Source: Halobacteriovoraceae bacterium (GTDB taxonomy: Bacteria > Bdellovibrionota > Bacteriovoracia > Bacteriovoracales > Bacteriovoracaceae). From it: DNA of 64,000 nt. The notes beneath the pieces are model-generated. The model was not told the origin of the DNA. It worked only from the letters and a program-made list of their open reading frames with translations, and searched no databases. A program made the translations under genes and the position numbers. Every line of letters begins with the position of its first letter. Positions within the stretch are counted from its first letter, which is position 1. The stretch lies in assembly GCA_002711995.1 (NCBI GenBank), contig PASN01000014.1, positions 186,001-250,000 on the forward strand. Direction: 5' to 3'. Below are positions 22,855-33,757 of the stretch, piece after piece.

Positions 22855-24223
22855 CTTCTTTAATAAGGCCCTCAATTTGGGCCTTTGTTAATTTAAGTTG
22901 ATCTGGGTAAAGCATTGATAATCTTCTTTTGATAATATCATCGCTTGTCTTTGGAAGCTCTTCTAAAATAATATTCTTAATTTCTTCCTCGGTAATTTCG
23001 TCCCCTTTAGGATACATGCCAATTCGAGATCTCTTTTTGAGAGGGGCCAAGCTGAGATCTCTTTTAAATGCTCGTCCTTGGTCTTGATGCATTTTCTTAA
23101 CAACGTCTTCAGCCATAACTCTAAATGTTGTGTACTTGCCTCCAACAATTACATACATGTTTTCATCTGGTGAAAAGACCTTGTGTTGTCTGGAGACTTT
23201 GCCTCTGGCCTTATTTCCCTCCGCCACTAAGGGGCGCACACCTGCGAAAGTGGAGAGTATGGAGTCCTGATCTATGCCAGCTGTGGGAAAGTATTGGTTA
23301 ATGGCGTCGATAAGGTAGTTGATTTCTTCTTCGGACGCCTGGATGTTGAAAATGTCAGTATTAGGTTCAAGTGCCTTTTCAGTCGTTCCAACTAAAATGG
23401 CGTCTCTCTGAGGGATCACAAAGATGACCCTGTTGTCTTTGGTTTGTAGCACCATGGGATGAGCAAGCTCAAGGCCTTCTCGCTTAAGCCAAATATGACT
23501 ACCTTTTGACAGGATCATTTTAGGCTGCCACTCAATATTGAGTTTCTTCAAAAGTTGATCGGTAAAAGGGCCTGTGGCGAATATCACGTTTTTGGCAAAG
23601 AAAGTTTCTGTTGAATCATCTAGAGTGCTCCTAATATCCACCTTCCACATGCCATCGGTTTTCTCAACTTTTTCAACTTCGCTGTAATTGATTGCGCTTC
23701 CCCATTCACCTAAGGAGTCATAAATGCACTCAAGCGCTAGCTTGCTGTCTTCAACAACCGCATCGCTATATACTCCAGCGCCTTTTAGGTTTTTAGGGTT
23801 TAGATTAGGAAGAGCTTTTAGCGTTTCTTTTGCATTCAAAACTTTTCTTTTTGGGTTTTTAAAAAAGGAGAGAAGGTCGTATATAAATAGGCCAATTCTC
23901 ACAAAGAATAACGGCCATTTGGATTCTTTATACACAGGAATGTAGAACATCTCTTCTTTTGTGAGGTGAGGAGTTAGGTCGGTCCACGCCTTCTTTTCCT
24001 TTAAGGCCTCTCTAACCAATGCAAAGTCGAAGTTCTCCAGGTAGCGAATCCCTCCATGAAGCATTTTGCTGCTGGATTGACTGGTTTGAGATGAGAAATC
24101 ACCTTTTTCAATAAGAAGTGTGTTTTCTTGGCGAAGAGTTAATTCTCTTAAAATGCCGGCCCCGACAATGCCACCACCAATAATGATGTTTTCGTGTGTG
24201 TTTTTTATCGCTTGTTTATCCAT
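22838..24223 (-). CDS. glpD: FAD-dependent glycerol-3-phosphate dehydrogenase
   Basis: This 461-residue flavoenzyme oxidises glycerol-3-phosphate to DHAP at the membrane, feeding electrons to quinone. It has the FAD dinucleotide motif IIIGGGIVGAGILREL near residue 15, then EKGDFSSQTSQSSSKMLHGG and IRYLENFDFALVREAL, both standard for GlpD. It closes with IVGGKYTTFRVMAEDV. The start is taken at MDKQ (24223); an ATG 18 bases earlier is possible. It is slightly shorter than the 500-residue E. coli enzyme, mainly at the C-terminal cap. It overlaps the end of the YbjQ-type gene upstream. Confidence 0.9.
   Translation of the reverse strand: MDKQAIKNTHENIIIGGGIVGAGILRELTLRQENTLLIEKGDFSSQTSQSSSKMLHGGIRYLENFDFALVREALKEKKAWTDLTPHLTKEEMFYIPVYKESKWPLFFVRIGLFIYDLLSFFKNPKRKVLNAKETLKALPNLNPKNLKGAGVYSDAVVEDSKLALECIYDSLGEWGSAINYSEVEKVEKTDGMWKVDIRSTLDDSTETFFAKNVIFATGPFTDQLLKKLNIEWQPKMILSKGSHIWLKREGLELAHPMVLQTKDNRVIFVIPQRDAILVGTTEKALEPNTDIFNIQASEEEINYLIDAINQYFPTAGIDQDSILSTFAGVRPLVAEGNKARGKVSRQHKVFSPDENMYVIVGGKYTTFRVMAEDVVKKMHQDQGRAFKRDLSLAPLKKRSRIGMYPKGDEITEEEIKNIILEELPKTSDDIIKRRLSMLYPDQLKLTKAQIEGLIKEVRNDN
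22865..22886 (+). terminator. Terminator hairpin inside the 3' end of glpD
   Basis: AAGGCCC (22865-22871) and GGGCCTT (22879-22885) form a perfect 7-bp stem with a 7-base loop, followed by tgttaattt. It begins 10 bases after the stop of the plus-strand beta-barrel gene. It lies within the C-terminal codons of glpD on the opposite strand, so coding and termination signals share the same DNA. Confidence 0.6.
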
Positions 24224-25818
24224 ACCACCGAGCCTGAACATGTTAGTTGATATTGATCACGGCCGTTAGAGTTCTGGGTTGAGCCTATTGGTGTCACATG
24301 CAAAGTGACTCCAACAATGGCGTTACCTTTGAGTGAAACGGCCTGATGCTTGAGCTTGCCGACAAGCTCTTTTTGAATGTCATTTACTGAGATTGATTTC
24401 TTAGACTCAGAAGTGGGAGAGTGAGCAAGAATGTCTTCTGGTGGAAGAGAGTTGGATGCCAAGAGGTTTTCTCTTTCTACTTGAGCAATCCTTTGTCTAT
24501 CTTGTTGAAACTCTGGAAGCCTTTCAATGAGTTGTTCTTCAAGCTTTCCCGAAGAGATTAGTGTTTCCGAATCTATGATGGCGCTTTCAGAGACTATTCC
24601 CAAGTACTCCAGGATATCGTGTCCTTCAAAGTAAGGGGTGGTTGAGACCATGATTTCCTCAGATGAGGTTTGCTCTTTTTTTAAGTTGTAATGATGAGAT
24701 CTAGAATTATAAACAGAGTGCTTGCTCACAATTCCTCTGTCTTCAGACTCATAGTCCTTAGGTGGATTGATCTCCTCTGTAAGACCCATCAAAATGTTGA
24801 TGTCATACTTTCTAAGTTTGTGACAAATCAAAATTGCGCTGTATTCTCCAAGTCTTGGTATCAGAAGGCTTGATCTATTGAGACTCTCTATTGTTCTTTT
24901 TTCGTCTTGCTCATCCTTGATGATTTGAAACTCTTTTAAGAGTTGAACAATGTCATCAATATCCTCTTTGTACTTAACATCTTTAAGAACAATAGAGAAT
25001 GGAGGATTGCCTTCGGTTGCAAGGTTTCCATAAGAAATGTTTTTTGCAAACTGCGCAAGCTCTTGGAGATCTTCCTGAGCAGGAGGCGCTGATTTTGGTT
25101 CTTCTTTAAGAAACGAACGGGGTTCGCTCTTCTCTGTTAGGCCATCCGCAATCGAAGAAGGCACATCTTCAACCTTGATTTCCTCTTTGGGTTCAATGGA
25201 TTCAAAGTCGTCGCTTTTTTCGTCGACTGGCGCTGCTGGAGGCAGCTCCTCTTTAGGTTCATCCTCAAAATTATCAAATAATTCAGCAGTTACTGTTTCT
25301 TGTTGAAGGGAGTCCAAATCATCAAGCGACTCCTCATTTGCATCTTCGAAAGAAGCAAAGTCTTCGTCTTCGTCATTATTGAAATCATCATTGGAAAAAG
25401 AACTATTATCAAAGTCGGTGTCGTCGTCGAAGCTTTCCTGTGAGAGGCCATCATCATCTGAAGGTTCTTCAAAACTGGAAGTAAAGTCGGAGTCCTCACC
25501 GTTGTCTTCCTCGCCAGAGTCGAACTCGGATGAAGTGTCAAAGTTGGTGTCTTCATCTTCTGGAATTTCTGGAAGCTGTTCGTTTTCCATCGCTTCAAAA
25601 TCTGTTTCTTCCTCAAAAGAGTCAGTGGAGAAGTTTTGAGTAAACTCTGGTGGAAGCTCAATATTAGGATCGGTTTTAGCGTCCATTAAGTCGAAGTCAT
25701 CAGCGCCCTCGAAAGACTCGAGGCCATCCATATCTTCATCTTCGTCGTGCAAATACTCGGACAAGTCCTCAATTCTTGTTAAATCAGACTTGTCCTCGTT
25801 TTTATTATTGTCACTCAA
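24205..25818 (-). CDS. Very acidic protein with C-terminal YbjQ-like domain
   Basis: This 537-residue protein starts at TTG three bases after the secA stop. Residues 1-250 are extremely Asp/Glu/Ser/Phe-rich and disordered, with repeats of D-x-x-F/S-F-E-x type (for example SFDDDTDFDNSSFSNDD). A folded middle (about 250-360; FSIVLKDVKYKEDIDDIVQL) may be a small alpha/beta domain. The C-terminal 150 residues have the YbjQ signature VSTTPYFEGHDILEYLGIVS, then KHQAVSLKGNAIVGVTLHV and a CSGSVVWI end. YbjQ domains are putative metal-binding oligomers of unknown role. Coupling to secA and glpD suggests an envelope-related context only weakly. Confidence 0.6.
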   Translation of the reverse strand: MSDNNKNEDKSDLTRIEDLSEYLHDEDEDMDGLESFEGADDFDLMDAKTDPNIELPPEFTQNFSTDSFEEETDFEAMENEQLPEIPEDEDTNFDTSSEFDSGEEDNGEDSDFTSSFEEPSDDDGLSQESFDDDTDFDNSSFSNDDFNNDEDEDFASFEDANEESLDDLDSLQQETVTAELFDNFEDEPKEELPPAAPVDEKSDDFESIEPKEEIKVEDVPSSIADGLTEKSEPRSFLKEEPKSAPPAQEDLQELAQFAKNISYGNLATEGNPPFSIVLKDVKYKEDIDDIVQLLKEFQIIKDEQDEKRTIESLNRSSLLIPRLGEYSAILICHKLRKYDINILMGLTEEINPPKDYESEDRGIVSKHSVYNSRSHHYNLKKEQTSSEEIMVSTTPYFEGHDILEYLGIVSESAIIDSETLISSGKLEEQLIERLPEFQQDRQRIAQVERENLLASNSLPPEDILAHSPTSESKKSISVNDIQKELVGKLKHQAVSLKGNAIVGVTLHVTPIGSTQNSNGRDQYQLTCSGSVVWINKR

Positions 25819-25821
25819 GCT

Positions 25822-28371
25822 CTAGGCTCCATGGCAGTGTTTGAATTTTTTTCCTGAACCACATGGGCAAGGATCGTTTCTACCAACTTTTACATTGCCT
25901 CTTCTAACAGGAGCTTCATCCTGTTTTTGCTGCGCCTCTTGTGCCTTCTTGTGGGCCTCAAGCTGCGCTTCAAGCATTGCCTGCTGTTGCTTTTTAATCT
26001 CTTCAATCTCTTCTGGAGTGTAGAGTCTTACGTTGTAGACTCTTTCAACAACAGTTCTTCGAACAGTCTCTTTCATTTGCTCGTAAAGGCTAAAAGACTC
26101 TCTTTTGTATTCTACTAGAGGATCTTTTTGACCGTGAGCTCTAAGGTTGATCCCTTCTTTGAGTTGATCCATGTTTAAAAGGTGGTCCTTCCACAGTTGA
26201 TCAAATGTCCCAAGAAGAATCTCGCGAAGAGTAAGCTTAACTTGCTCTGGGTCATACTGAGAGAACTTTTTCTCAAGTCTTTCTTTGGCCTTCTCGACTA
26301 TGTATTGGTCTAGCTGGCTGTTGTGCTTTTCTGAGCATTCCTGAACAGTAAGTGTTTCGTCAGAGTTAAAAATCTGTTGAAACGCCTTGTTGATGTCTTC
26401 CCAATTCCATTCGTTCAGTGGCAGCTTTCTATCTGGTCTAAACGCTGCAACCAGTTGGTCCGCCACGTCCAAAATCATCTCATTGATAAGCTCGTGATTG
26501 CCCTCATCATTAAGAATCTCTCTTCTTAATCTGTAGATAACTTTTCTTTGCTCGTTCATAACATTGTCAAAATCAAGCAAGTGCTTTCTGATGTCAAAGT
26601 TATGGGTTTCAACACGCTTTTGGGCCTTGACAATGGCATTTGAGATCATCTTATGCTCAATTGGCTCATCCTCTTTAAGGCCCATTCTGGTCATAAGACC
26701 TTTAATCTTGTCAGAGCCAAAGATTCTCATTAGGTCGTCTTCTAAAGAAAGGAAGAACTTGGAAGCGCCTGGGTCACCTTGTCGACCAGAACGACCTCTA
26801 AGTTGGTTGTCAATTCTTCTAGACTCGTGTCTCTCTGTACCTATGATATATAGACCGCCGGCCTCTTTGGTTTCAGGAGTAAGTTTGATGTCTGTACCAC
26901 GACCGGCCATGTTGGTTGCAATTGTGATCGCTCCCGGTTGGCCTGCATTGGCGATGATATCCGCCTCTCTAGCATGTTGTTTTGCGTTTAAGACTTCGTG
27001 CTTAAGTCCTGCTTGATTAAGGTACTTGGAAAGAACCTCTGAGGACTCAATAGCAACTGTCCCCACAAGAACCGGCTGCTTTCTAGCGGCACACTCTTTG
27101 ATTAATTCCGCGACTGCTTTATATTTTGCTGCCTTGCTGGCATAAATAACATCAGCGTGATCTTGTCTTACAATTGGAAGGTTGGTTGGAACAACAACAA
27201 CCTCTAGGTTGTAGATCTTTCCAAATTCTTCAGCTTCAGTATCAGCAGTACCCGTCATACCTGCAAGACGATTGTAGAGTTTAAAGTAGTTTTGAAATGT
27301 GATCGAAGCAAGTGTTTGGTTCTCGTTCTTAATTTGAACGCCTTCTTTGGCCTCAATAGCTTGGTGAAGTCCGTCAGACCATCTAGATCCTTCTTTAAGT
27401 CTTCCTGTGAACTCATCTACAATGATAACCTTTCCATCTTTAACAACGTACTCTTTGTCGATTGTAAAAAGAGTGTGAGCTCTTAGGGATTGGTTTACGT
27501 GGTGAAGAATCTCGATGTTTTGAACGTCAAAAAGGTTCCCAACATTAAGCATCTCTTGGACTTTGTTAACACCTTCATCTGTTAGAACCGCAGAATGCGA
27601 CTTCTCTTCAACGGTATAGTGTTTCTCTTTTTCAAGCTTAGGGATAATCTTATCAACCTTAAGGTAAAGCTCGGTGTTTCCTTCGCTTGGACCAGAGATA
27701 AGAAGAGGGGTCCTTGCTTCGTCAATTAGGATGGAGTCAACCTCATCCACAATACAAAAATTATGTTCTCTCTGAACATAGTCGTCCAGGTCAAACTTCA
27801 TATTGTCTCTTAAGTAGTCAAATGCAAATTCATTGTTTGTTCCGTAAGTGATGTCCGCTTTGTAGGCATCTTTTCTGTCTTCGTCATCCATATCATGAAC
27901 AATGCAACCAACAGTTAGTCCCATCCACTTGTAAAGAACACCCATCTCTTCAGCATCTCTCGATGCCAAGTAGTCGTTTACCGTTACTAGGTGAGCGCCT
28001 TTGCCTTCAAGTCCATGAAGGTACATTGGCAAAGTGGCGGTCAAAGTCTTACCTTCCCCGGTTTTCATCTCCGCAATCTTGCCTTCACTTAACACAATCC
28101 CACCCATGATTTGTACATCATAAGGTCTCATGCCCAAAACACGCTTACTCGCTTCTCTCATTGTGGCGAATGCCTCTGGAAGGATGTCGTTTAGAGTGGC
28201 CCCATTCTTGAGCTGCTCTCTAAATTTCGGTGTTTGCGCTTGAAGTTCTTCGTCGCTTAACTTTTGAATTTCCTCTTCAAGAGAGTTAATTCTTTCTAGC
28301 ATTGGTCGCAAGTCTTTGATGTCGCGATCTTGCTTAGTTCCAAAAAATTTCTTCATTACACTGTTTAACAT
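25822..28371 (-). CDS. secA: Preprotein translocase ATPase subunit
   Basis: This 849-residue motor drives protein export through SecYEG. Visible features are the Walker [13 protein letters not shown] (residues 101-112), the DEAD-like [29 protein letters not shown], the arginine-finger region [18 protein letters not shown], and the C-terminal SEC-C zinc site with cysteines at 835, 837 and 846 plus His 845/847. AGAGG lies 6 bases ahead of the ATG. Length and domain order are standard. The downstream YbjQ-type gene begins only 3 bases after the stop. Confidence 0.97.
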   Translation of the reverse strand: MLNSVMKKFFGTKQDRDIKDLRPMLERINSLEEEIQKLSDEELQAQTPKFREQLKNGATLNDILPEAFATMREASKRVLGMRPYDVQIMGGIVLSEGKIAEMKTGEGKTLTATLPMYLHGLEGKGAHLVTVNDYLASRDAEEMGVLYKWMGLTVGCIVHDMDDEDRKDAYKADITYGTNNEFAFDYLRDNMKFDLDDYVQREHNFCIVDEVDSILIDEARTPLLISGPSEGNTELYLKVDKIIPKLEKEKHYTVEEKSHSAVLTDEGVNKVQEMLNVGNLFDVQNIEILHHVNQSLRAHTLFTIDKEYVVKDGKVIIVDEFTGRLKEGSRWSDGLHQAIEAKEGVQIKNENQTLASITFQNYFKLYNRLAGMTGTADTEAEEFGKIYNLEVVVVPTNLPIVRQDHADVIYASKAAKYKAVAELIKECAARKQPVLVGTVAIESSEVLSKYLNQAGLKHEVLNAKQHAREADIIANAGQPGAITIATNMAGRGTDIKLTPETKEAGGLYIIGTERHESRRIDNQLRGRSGRQGDPGASKFFLSLEDDLMRIFGSDKIKGLMTRMGLKEDEPIEHKMISNAIVKAQKRVETHNFDIRKHLLDFDNVMNEQRKVIYRLRREILNDEGNHELINEMILDVADQLVAAFRPDRKLPLNEWNWEDINKAFQQIFNSDETLTVQECSEKHNSQLDQYIVEKAKERLEKKFSQYDPEQVKLTLREILLGTFDQLWKDHLLNMDQLKEGINLRAHGQKDPLVEYKRESFSLYEQMKETVRRTVVERVYNVRLYTPEEIEEIKKQQQAMLEAQLEAHKKAQEAQQKQDEAPVRRGNVKVGRNDPCPCGSGKKFKHCHGA

Positions 28372-28396
28372 TCTTAACCTCTAGCGCTATTTAAAT

Positions 28397-29494
28397 TTAC
28401 TCAAGTACAAAATAAAGTGGGTCCACTGCAATGCCGTTTACGCGAACTTCATAATGAAGGTGCGGTCCAGTGGAGTAGCCGGTGCTGCCAACTTTGGCGA
28501 TGGTTTTTCCTCGCTTAACTTTTTGACCGTTCTTTGCGAGAACTTTTTGGGCATGGGCATAAATTGTTTCAATGCCGTATCCATGGTCAATTTGAACAAA
28601 ATTGCCAAAGCCAGGCTTGTGCCCGGCAAAAGTAATAACCCCGTCAGCGGGGGCCACTATTGGTGTGCCAAATGGAGCCCCAACATCGAGGCCTTCGTGC
28701 ATCTTTACTTTTCCAGCATATGGAGAAACACGGTGACCAAAGTAAGACGTAATCCAACCTACAGAAGGTAGTATCGTCGGAGTGGATCTTAATATTGAAT
28801 TCTTATCCAATAAATATTGGTCTAATTCATGTATATTGGTTTCAAGTCTTGAAACAACCTCTTTAATCTTCCCAAATTTGTAATCAAACTTGGCGTATTC
28901 ACTCGATAGGGTGAAGCTCTTCTTGATCAAGTCAGACCACTGACGGGTAATCTGATACTGCTTGCTAAAACCAAGGTTTGCAGCAATCTTTTTGTCATAT
29001 AGTGACTTTAGCTCTAGGTATTGAGGGGAGGTTTCAACCTCATCAAACTTTAAATTAAGCTCTAGCTCTGGCGCCATAGTTTGGTCGCTGTCAATGTCTC
29101 TACCCATTGAAGAAGAGGAGGAGTGATCATCCATCATCTCCATTCCTTCACTGCCGTTGACAATGGGAACTGTTTTTTCTGCGTCGTCCAGGCCTGTTAT
29201 GATTCGAAGCTTCTTTTCGAAAGTGTGAACTCGTTCAAGATCTTCCCCTAAGGAATTGATCTTCATTTGAAATAATTGGATTTGCTCTCTCAATTGGCGG
29301 TTTTCAAGAGTTAAATGTTTGTTCTCGTGAATCTGTCCAATAACTTTCCAGTAGTCATATAGGAGAATTCCAACCAAAATTGAAATTAAAACTAGCACTA
29401 TGGAGAAAGATCTAAATAGAAGACCAGGAATTTTAAAAGATTTCACTCCCTTTTCTTTTTCAGGAATGATCATCAAGGTATAATGCTTGTCCAA
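28397..29494 (-). CDS. Membrane-anchored M23 peptidoglycan endopeptidase
   Basis: This 365-residue protein starts at TTG. A short cytoplasmic segment is followed by one transmembrane helix (about residues 28-48) and a periplasmic coiled coil (about 50-100, HENKHLTLENRQLREQ). A linker leads to a C-terminal LytM/M23 domain: HEGLDVGAPFGTPIVAPADG, DHGYGIETIYAHAQKV and GYSTGPHLHYEVRVNG. These carry the H-x3-D and H-x-H zinc ligands, so it should be catalytically active. This layout matches MepM-like or divisome-associated LytM proteins. It lies just upstream of secA on the same strand. Confidence 0.88.
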   Translation of the reverse strand: MDKHYTLMIIPEKEKGVKSFKIPGLLFRSFSIVLVLISILVGILLYDYWKVIGQIHENKHLTLENRQLREQIQLFQMKINSLGEDLERVHTFEKKLRIITGLDDAEKTVPIVNGSEGMEMMDDHSSSSSMGRDIDSDQTMAPELELNLKFDEVETSPQYLELKSLYDKKIAANLGFSKQYQITRQWSDLIKKSFTLSSEYAKFDYKFGKIKEVVSRLETNIHELDQYLLDKNSILRSTPTILPSVGWITSYFGHRVSPYAGKVKMHEGLDVGAPFGTPIVAPADGVITFAGHKPGFGNFVQIDHGYGIETIYAHAQKVLAKNGQKVKRGKTIAKVGSTGYSTGPHLHYEVRVNGIAVDPLYFVLE

Positions 29495-29603
29495 GGCAAA
29501 GCTCCAAATTGCAGTTAATTCAACTTGTTAAGTATGACTTATTTTAGAGGCGAGGAGTTGATAAAGCAAACAAGAAAAATCTGGTCAACCCTCAAAACGC
29601 ACT

Positions 29604-30350
29604 TTATTTTGCAAGAGCTATAATCGCTGAAATATTGTCCTGTCCGCCATTGGCATTAGCTTGATCTATTAATGCTTGAACGGTTTGGTCAAGTGCTGTC
29701 TGATCTGCCAAGGCCGGCTCTGGTATATGTTTGTTAACGATATGCAAAATGTCTTCATCTGAAACTTTTCCATGCAGGCCATCTGAACAAATTAGAAATA
29801 AATCATTCCTGGCCACTTTATATTGATAGACGTCAACCAACACTTCCGGCTCATACCCAACAGTTCTTATCAGGACGTTCTTTTGAGGATCTGCTTTTGC
29901 GCCTTCACGGTCATAAAGACCCATAGTCAACTTTTCCTGAACAAGAGAGTGGTCCCGGGTCATTTGATAAATTTTGCTTTTACTTATCAAGTAAGTGCGA
30001 GAGTCTCCAACGTTTGCAATGTTCACGTTCGGGCCATCGAAATAGATGGCAGCAATAGTAGTGCCCATGCCTTTGAGTTCTTCATGCTGAGTGCTGTGAT
30101 CATAAATTGACTGATTTACATGAATAATACTTTCTTTGAGCAGTTCGTTGGCCTTCATGCAGTCAAAGTTATTCTCAATATAGTCAGGAAGTAACTTCAC
30201 AGACATTTGCGAGGCAATGTCACCTCCATTATGGCCACCCATTCCATCTGCCACGACATAGAAGTGTCGTTTCGTATAAAGACAAATCGAGTCCTGGTTG
30301 CTTTTGCGTTTTTGTCCGATATCGGTGGCGCCTGAGGCAATAATGGCCAA
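29604..30350 (-). CDS. PP2C-family serine/threonine phosphatase
   Basis: This 248-residue PP2C (Stp/PppA-like) enzyme has KRKSNQDSICLY, then VVADGMGGHNGGDIASQMSV, the first metal motif (about residues 36-55). ANVGDSRTYLI, LICSDGLHGKVSDEDI and GGQDNISAIIAL give the further metal-binding Asp residues. The start is taken at TTG 30350, which has AGGAG 7 bases upstream; the TTG at 30356 leaves only one base of spacing. It is divergent from the prkA kinase operon, so it may oppose PrkA or another Ser/Thr kinase (inference). Confidence 0.87.
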   Translation of the reverse strand: MAIIASGATDIGQKRKSNQDSICLYTKRHFYVVADGMGGHNGGDIASQMSVKLLPDYIENNFDCMKANELLKESIIHVNQSIYDHSTQHEELKGMGTTIAAIYFDGPNVNIANVGDSRTYLISKSKIYQMTRDHSLVQEKLTMGLYDREGAKADPQKNVLIRTVGYEPEVLVDVYQYKVARNDLFLICSDGLHGKVSDEDILHIVNKHIPEPALADQTALDQTVQALIDQANANGGQDNISAIIALAK

Positions 30351-30486
30351 ATCCAAACTCCTGTTATTATTTTAATGATTACATCATTATAACCCTTTAC
30401 GGCATTTCACCAAAATTATGTAGCAATTTAATCATTAAAGTCTGAGTGAAGCACTCCGATAAGGCTCGGGAATCTTTGTTTTTACT

Positions 30487-30516
30487 TTGAAATCAGTTCT
30501 CTTTTAAGGGTACAAT
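30487..30516 (+). promoter_or_regulatory. Sigma-70-like promoter of the prkA operon
   Basis: TTGAAA (30487-30492) and TACAAT (30511-30516) are separated by 18 bases, 42 bases upstream of the prkA ATG. It is the best consensus-like promoter in the 200-base divergent gap with the PP2C gene. No experimental support is available. Confidence 0.5.
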
Positions 30517-30558
30517 AAGGGAGAAGCCTATTTCAGAAGCAACACTTTGGAGGTACTT

Positions 30559-32616
30559 ATGAGCGGCATTGATATTAAGGATTTTATTGAAGAAAATTAC
30601 TCGAAAGAAGATTTTTCCCATCTTCATTGGAGCGGAACCTTCCAAGAGTATGTGGATCTAGTACAAAAAAATCCTCACATTTCAAGAAACGCGTTCCAAA
30701 GAGTTCACGATATGATTATGTCATATGGAACTTCAACATATACCGAATATAAAAAAGAGATTACACGCTACCACTTCTTTGATGACCCAATGGAAAACGG
30801 GAAGGACGCAATCTTTGGGATTGATGTCCACCTAATGAAGCTGGTGAACTTTTTTAAGTCCGCCGCACAGGGATATGGAACCGAAAAAAGGGTGTTGCTC
30901 CTACATGGTCCAGTTGGCTCTGCGAAGTCCTCAATCTCCAGGCTATTGAAAAAAGGCCTCGAACTATACTCCAAAACTGATGAAGGCGCCCTTTATACTT
31001 ATGAGTGGGTTGATGATGTTGAATCCGACATCCTTGGTGGAAGTAAAAAATTTCCTTCACCGATGCATGAGGAACCGCTAAAACTCATCCCAACTGAAGT
31101 TAGGGAAAAGTTTTTGGAAGAGCTCAACAAAAACTCTGATGGAAAGTACAAAATAAAAATCAAAGGGAATGTTAACCCAGCATGCAGATTTATACTTTCA
31201 GAATATATGTTGAAATACGACGGTGACTGGAACGAAGTAATGAAGCACATTCGTGTTCACCGATTAATACTTTCTGAAAAAGACAGAGTTGGCATTGGCA
31301 CATTCCAGCCAAAAGATGAAAAAAACCAAGACTCCACGGAACTAACTGGTGATATTAACTACAGAAAAATCGCTCTATACGGTTCTGACTCAGATCCTAG
31401 GGCCTTTAACTTTGACGGAGAGTTTAATATCGCAAACAGAGGTATCGTTGAGTTTATCGAGATGCTTAAACTTGATGTGGCCTTCCTCTATGACTTGTTG
31501 GGAGCCTCTCAAGAGCAGTCCATCAAGCCTAAAAAGTTCTCCCAAACTGATATTGATGAAGTTATTCTTGGTCACACCAACGAGCCCGAGTTTAGAAAAC
31601 TTCAATCAAACGAGTTTATGGAGGCCTTAAGAGATAGAACTGTTAAGATTGATGTCCCTTACATCACAAGACTTGATCAGGAGATCAAGATCTACGAAAA
31701 AGACTTTAACTCTGAAAGAATTCCTCATATGCACATTGCTCCTCACGCATTGGACATGGCGAGTATGTGGGCCATTTTAACTAGACTTGAGGAGCCTAAG
31801 AAGGCCGATCTAACGAAGCTTCAAAAACTAAAACTATACAATGGCAAAACACTGCCGGGCTACAACGAGGACAACGTTAAAGAGCTTAGGAAAGAGGCAA
31901 ATAGAGAAGGACTTGATGGTATTTCTCCAAGATACATTCAGGACAAGATTTCAAACGCTCTTGTTAAGAATGCAAACTCTGGTTGTTTAAATCCATTTAT
32001 GATTTTTAACGAGCTTGAGTCTGGGCTAAAGCACCACACACTTGTTAGCTCGCCTGATCAACTTGAGCACTTTAGAGAAATGCTTGCGGTTGCAAGACAA
32101 GAGTATGAAGACATTGTTAAAAATGACGTGCAGAAAGCAATCAGTGTTGATGAGACAGCAATTCAAACTCTTTGCGCCAATTACATCGATAATGTGAAGG
32201 CATACACTCAGAAGGAAAAAATTAGAAACAAGTACTCTGGGAAGATGGAAGAGGCCGACGAGAGATTTTTGAGATCCATTGAAGAAAAAATTGATATTCC
32301 AGAGTCTCGCAAAGACGACTTTAGAAGAGAAATCATGAACTATATTGGCGCCTTGGCAATCGAAGGTAAGCAGTTCGATTACAAGATGAATGAAAGACTT
32401 CATAGAGCGCTTGAGCTTAAACTTTTTGAAGATCAAAAAGACAGCATCAAGCTTACAACAATTATTTCAAATGTTGTGGACAAGGCGACCCAAGAGAAAA
32501 TCGATGTCATTAAGAGCCGAATGATGAAAAACTTTGGCTATTGCGATATTTGCGCAACAGACGCTTTAAACTTTGTTGCAAGCATCTTCGCAAAGGGCGA
32601 TTCGATTAAATCATAG
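30559..32616 (+). CDS. prkA: PrkA (YeaG) AAA+ serine protein kinase
   Basis: This 685-residue protein starts at ATG 30559, 5 bases after GGAGG. The N-terminal AAA+ region has [20 protein letters not shown] and the Walker [21 protein letters not shown] (about residues 113-132). A sensor/arginine region follows, then the PrkA C-terminal half (for example [16 protein letters not shown]) that resembles protein kinases. PrkA/YeaG acts in stationary-phase and nitrogen stress in enterobacteria and in sporulation in Bacillus; protease activity has been reported for homologues. It leads the conserved prkA-yeaH-spoVR operon, seen here complete. Confidence 0.95.
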   Translation: MSGIDIKDFIEENYSKEDFSHLHWSGTFQEYVDLVQKNPHISRNAFQRVHDMIMSYGTSTYTEYKKEITRYHFFDDPMENGKDAIFGIDVHLMKLVNFFKSAAQGYGTEKRVLLLHGPVGSAKSSISRLLKKGLELYSKTDEGALYTYEWVDDVESDILGGSKKFPSPMHEEPLKLIPTEVREKFLEELNKNSDGKYKIKIKGNVNPACRFILSEYMLKYDGDWNEVMKHIRVHRLILSEKDRVGIGTFQPKDEKNQDSTELTGDINYRKIALYGSDSDPRAFNFDGEFNIANRGIVEFIEMLKLDVAFLYDLLGASQEQSIKPKKFSQTDIDEVILGHTNEPEFRKLQSNEFMEALRDRTVKIDVPYITRLDQEIKIYEKDFNSERIPHMHIAPHALDMASMWAILTRLEEPKKADLTKLQKLKLYNGKTLPGYNEDNVKELRKEANREGLDGISPRYIQDKISNALVKNANSGCLNPFMIFNELESGLKHHTLVSSPDQLEHFREMLAVARQEYEDIVKNDVQKAISVDETAIQTLCANYIDNVKAYTQKEKIRNKYSGKMEEADERFLRSIEEKIDIPESRKDDFRREIMNYIGALAIEGKQFDYKMNERLHRALELKLFEDQKDSIKLTTIISNVVDKATQEKIDVIKSRMMKNFGYCDICATDALNFVASIFAKGDSIKS

Positions 32617-32639
32617 GAATCTTAATTTAAGGAGATCAA

Positions 32640-33755
32640 GTGGATCATCCAATTAAGCGCGACCACGCTCGCTTTAGAAAAATTGTTAAAGGCAAGGTTC
32701 GTGAAAACCTGCGCAAATACGTCTCCCAAGGGCAACAAATAATTCCCAAGGGAGATGATAAATTCACCGTTCCAATGCCAAGCATTGATATTCCAAGGTT
32801 TAAGTTTGGAGATAAGTCTGAAGGTGGAACAGGCCAAGGCCAAGGTGAACAAGGTGAGCCTGTAGATGGTGAACCGGGTGAAGGCCAACCTGGAGAAGGT
32901 GAGGCCGGCGAAGGGGAAGGCAACAAAGAACTTGAAGTCGAGATGGGAGTTGACGAACTTGCAAAGATTCTTGGTGAAGAACTCGAACTTCCAAACATCG
33001 AACCTAAGGGAAAACAGCAAATCGCTTCCACTGTGGATAAGTACACGTCCATTGGAACCGTAGGACCTGATTCTCTTAAACATCTTAAAAGAACTTATAA
33101 GCAAGCACTTAAGCGTCAGATGGCCACAGGGATCTATGATCCCAGCAACCCGAGAGTTGTTCCTATTAGAAGCGACTATAGATATAGAAGCGCCGACACC
33201 AAGATTGAAATGGAAAACTCCGCAGTGGTTATCTACATGATGGATGTTTCTGGGTCGATGGGCGAGGAACAAAAAGAGATCGTTAGAACAGAATCTTTTT
33301 GGATCAATTTGTGGCTGAAAAGCCAGTATAAAGACATTGATATTCGCTACATCATCCACGACGCCACTGCAAAAGAAGTTGAAGAAGAAACCTTTTTTAG
33401 AACAAGAGAATCTGGTGGAACTTTAATTTCTTCCGCATTTAAACTGTGCAAACACATTATTGAAACAGACTATGATCCAAACGAGTGGAATATTTATCCT
33501 TTTCACTTTTCCGATGGTGACAACTGGTCTGCAGACGACACAAAGATGTGTTTAAGCTTGCTCGACGACCATATCCTGCCTGCTTCCAATATGTTTTGCT
33601 ATGGACAGGTGGAGAGTCGCTATGGTTCAGGACAGTTTTATAAAGACCTGAACGCCAAGTATCACTTGGATCACGAGAAAGTAATTCTTTCGAAAATTAA
33701 GAACAAAGACGCCATCTTGGATTCCATTAAGGAATTCTTGGGCAAGGGGAAGTAA
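32640..33755 (+). CDS. yeaH: YeaH/YhbH family (DUF444) VWA-type protein
   Basis: This 371-residue protein starts at GTG 32640 with AAGGAG upstream. The N-terminal [20 protein letters not shown] is standard DUF444. A Gly/Glu/Gln-rich linker (about residues 60-100) precedes a VWA-like domain with the MIDAS motif [14 protein letters not shown], and later [15 protein letters not shown]. It is always found with PrkA and SpoVR, presumably as a client or adaptor of the PrkA AAA+ ATPase, in the style of MoxR-VWA pairs (inference). Its stop is 2 bases before the spoVR start. Confidence 0.93.
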   Translation: MDHPIKRDHARFRKIVKGKVRENLRKYVSQGQQIIPKGDDKFTVPMPSIDIPRFKFGDKSEGGTGQGQGEQGEPVDGEPGEGQPGEGEAGEGEGNKELEVEMGVDELAKILGEELELPNIEPKGKQQIASTVDKYTSIGTVGPDSLKHLKRTYKQALKRQMATGIYDPSNPRVVPIRSDYRYRSADTKIEMENSAVVIYMMDVSGSMGEEQKEIVRTESFWINLWLKSQYKDIDIRYIIHDATAKEVEEETFFRTRESGGTLISSAFKLCKHIIETDYDPNEWNIYPFHFSDGDNWSADDTKMCLSLLDDHILPASNMFCYGQVESRYGSGQFYKDLNAKYHLDHEKVILSKIKNKDAILDSIKEFLGKGK

Positions 33756-33757
33756 TT

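Noticed and set aside
26564-27016. 150-residue plus-strand frame inside secA
   Set aside because: Antisense to conserved SecA motifs; no ribosome site.
32622-33359. 245-residue minus-strand frame opposite yeaH
   Set aside because: It lies entirely across the yeaH gene, has no ribosome site and its composition reflects the reverse of DUF444 codons.
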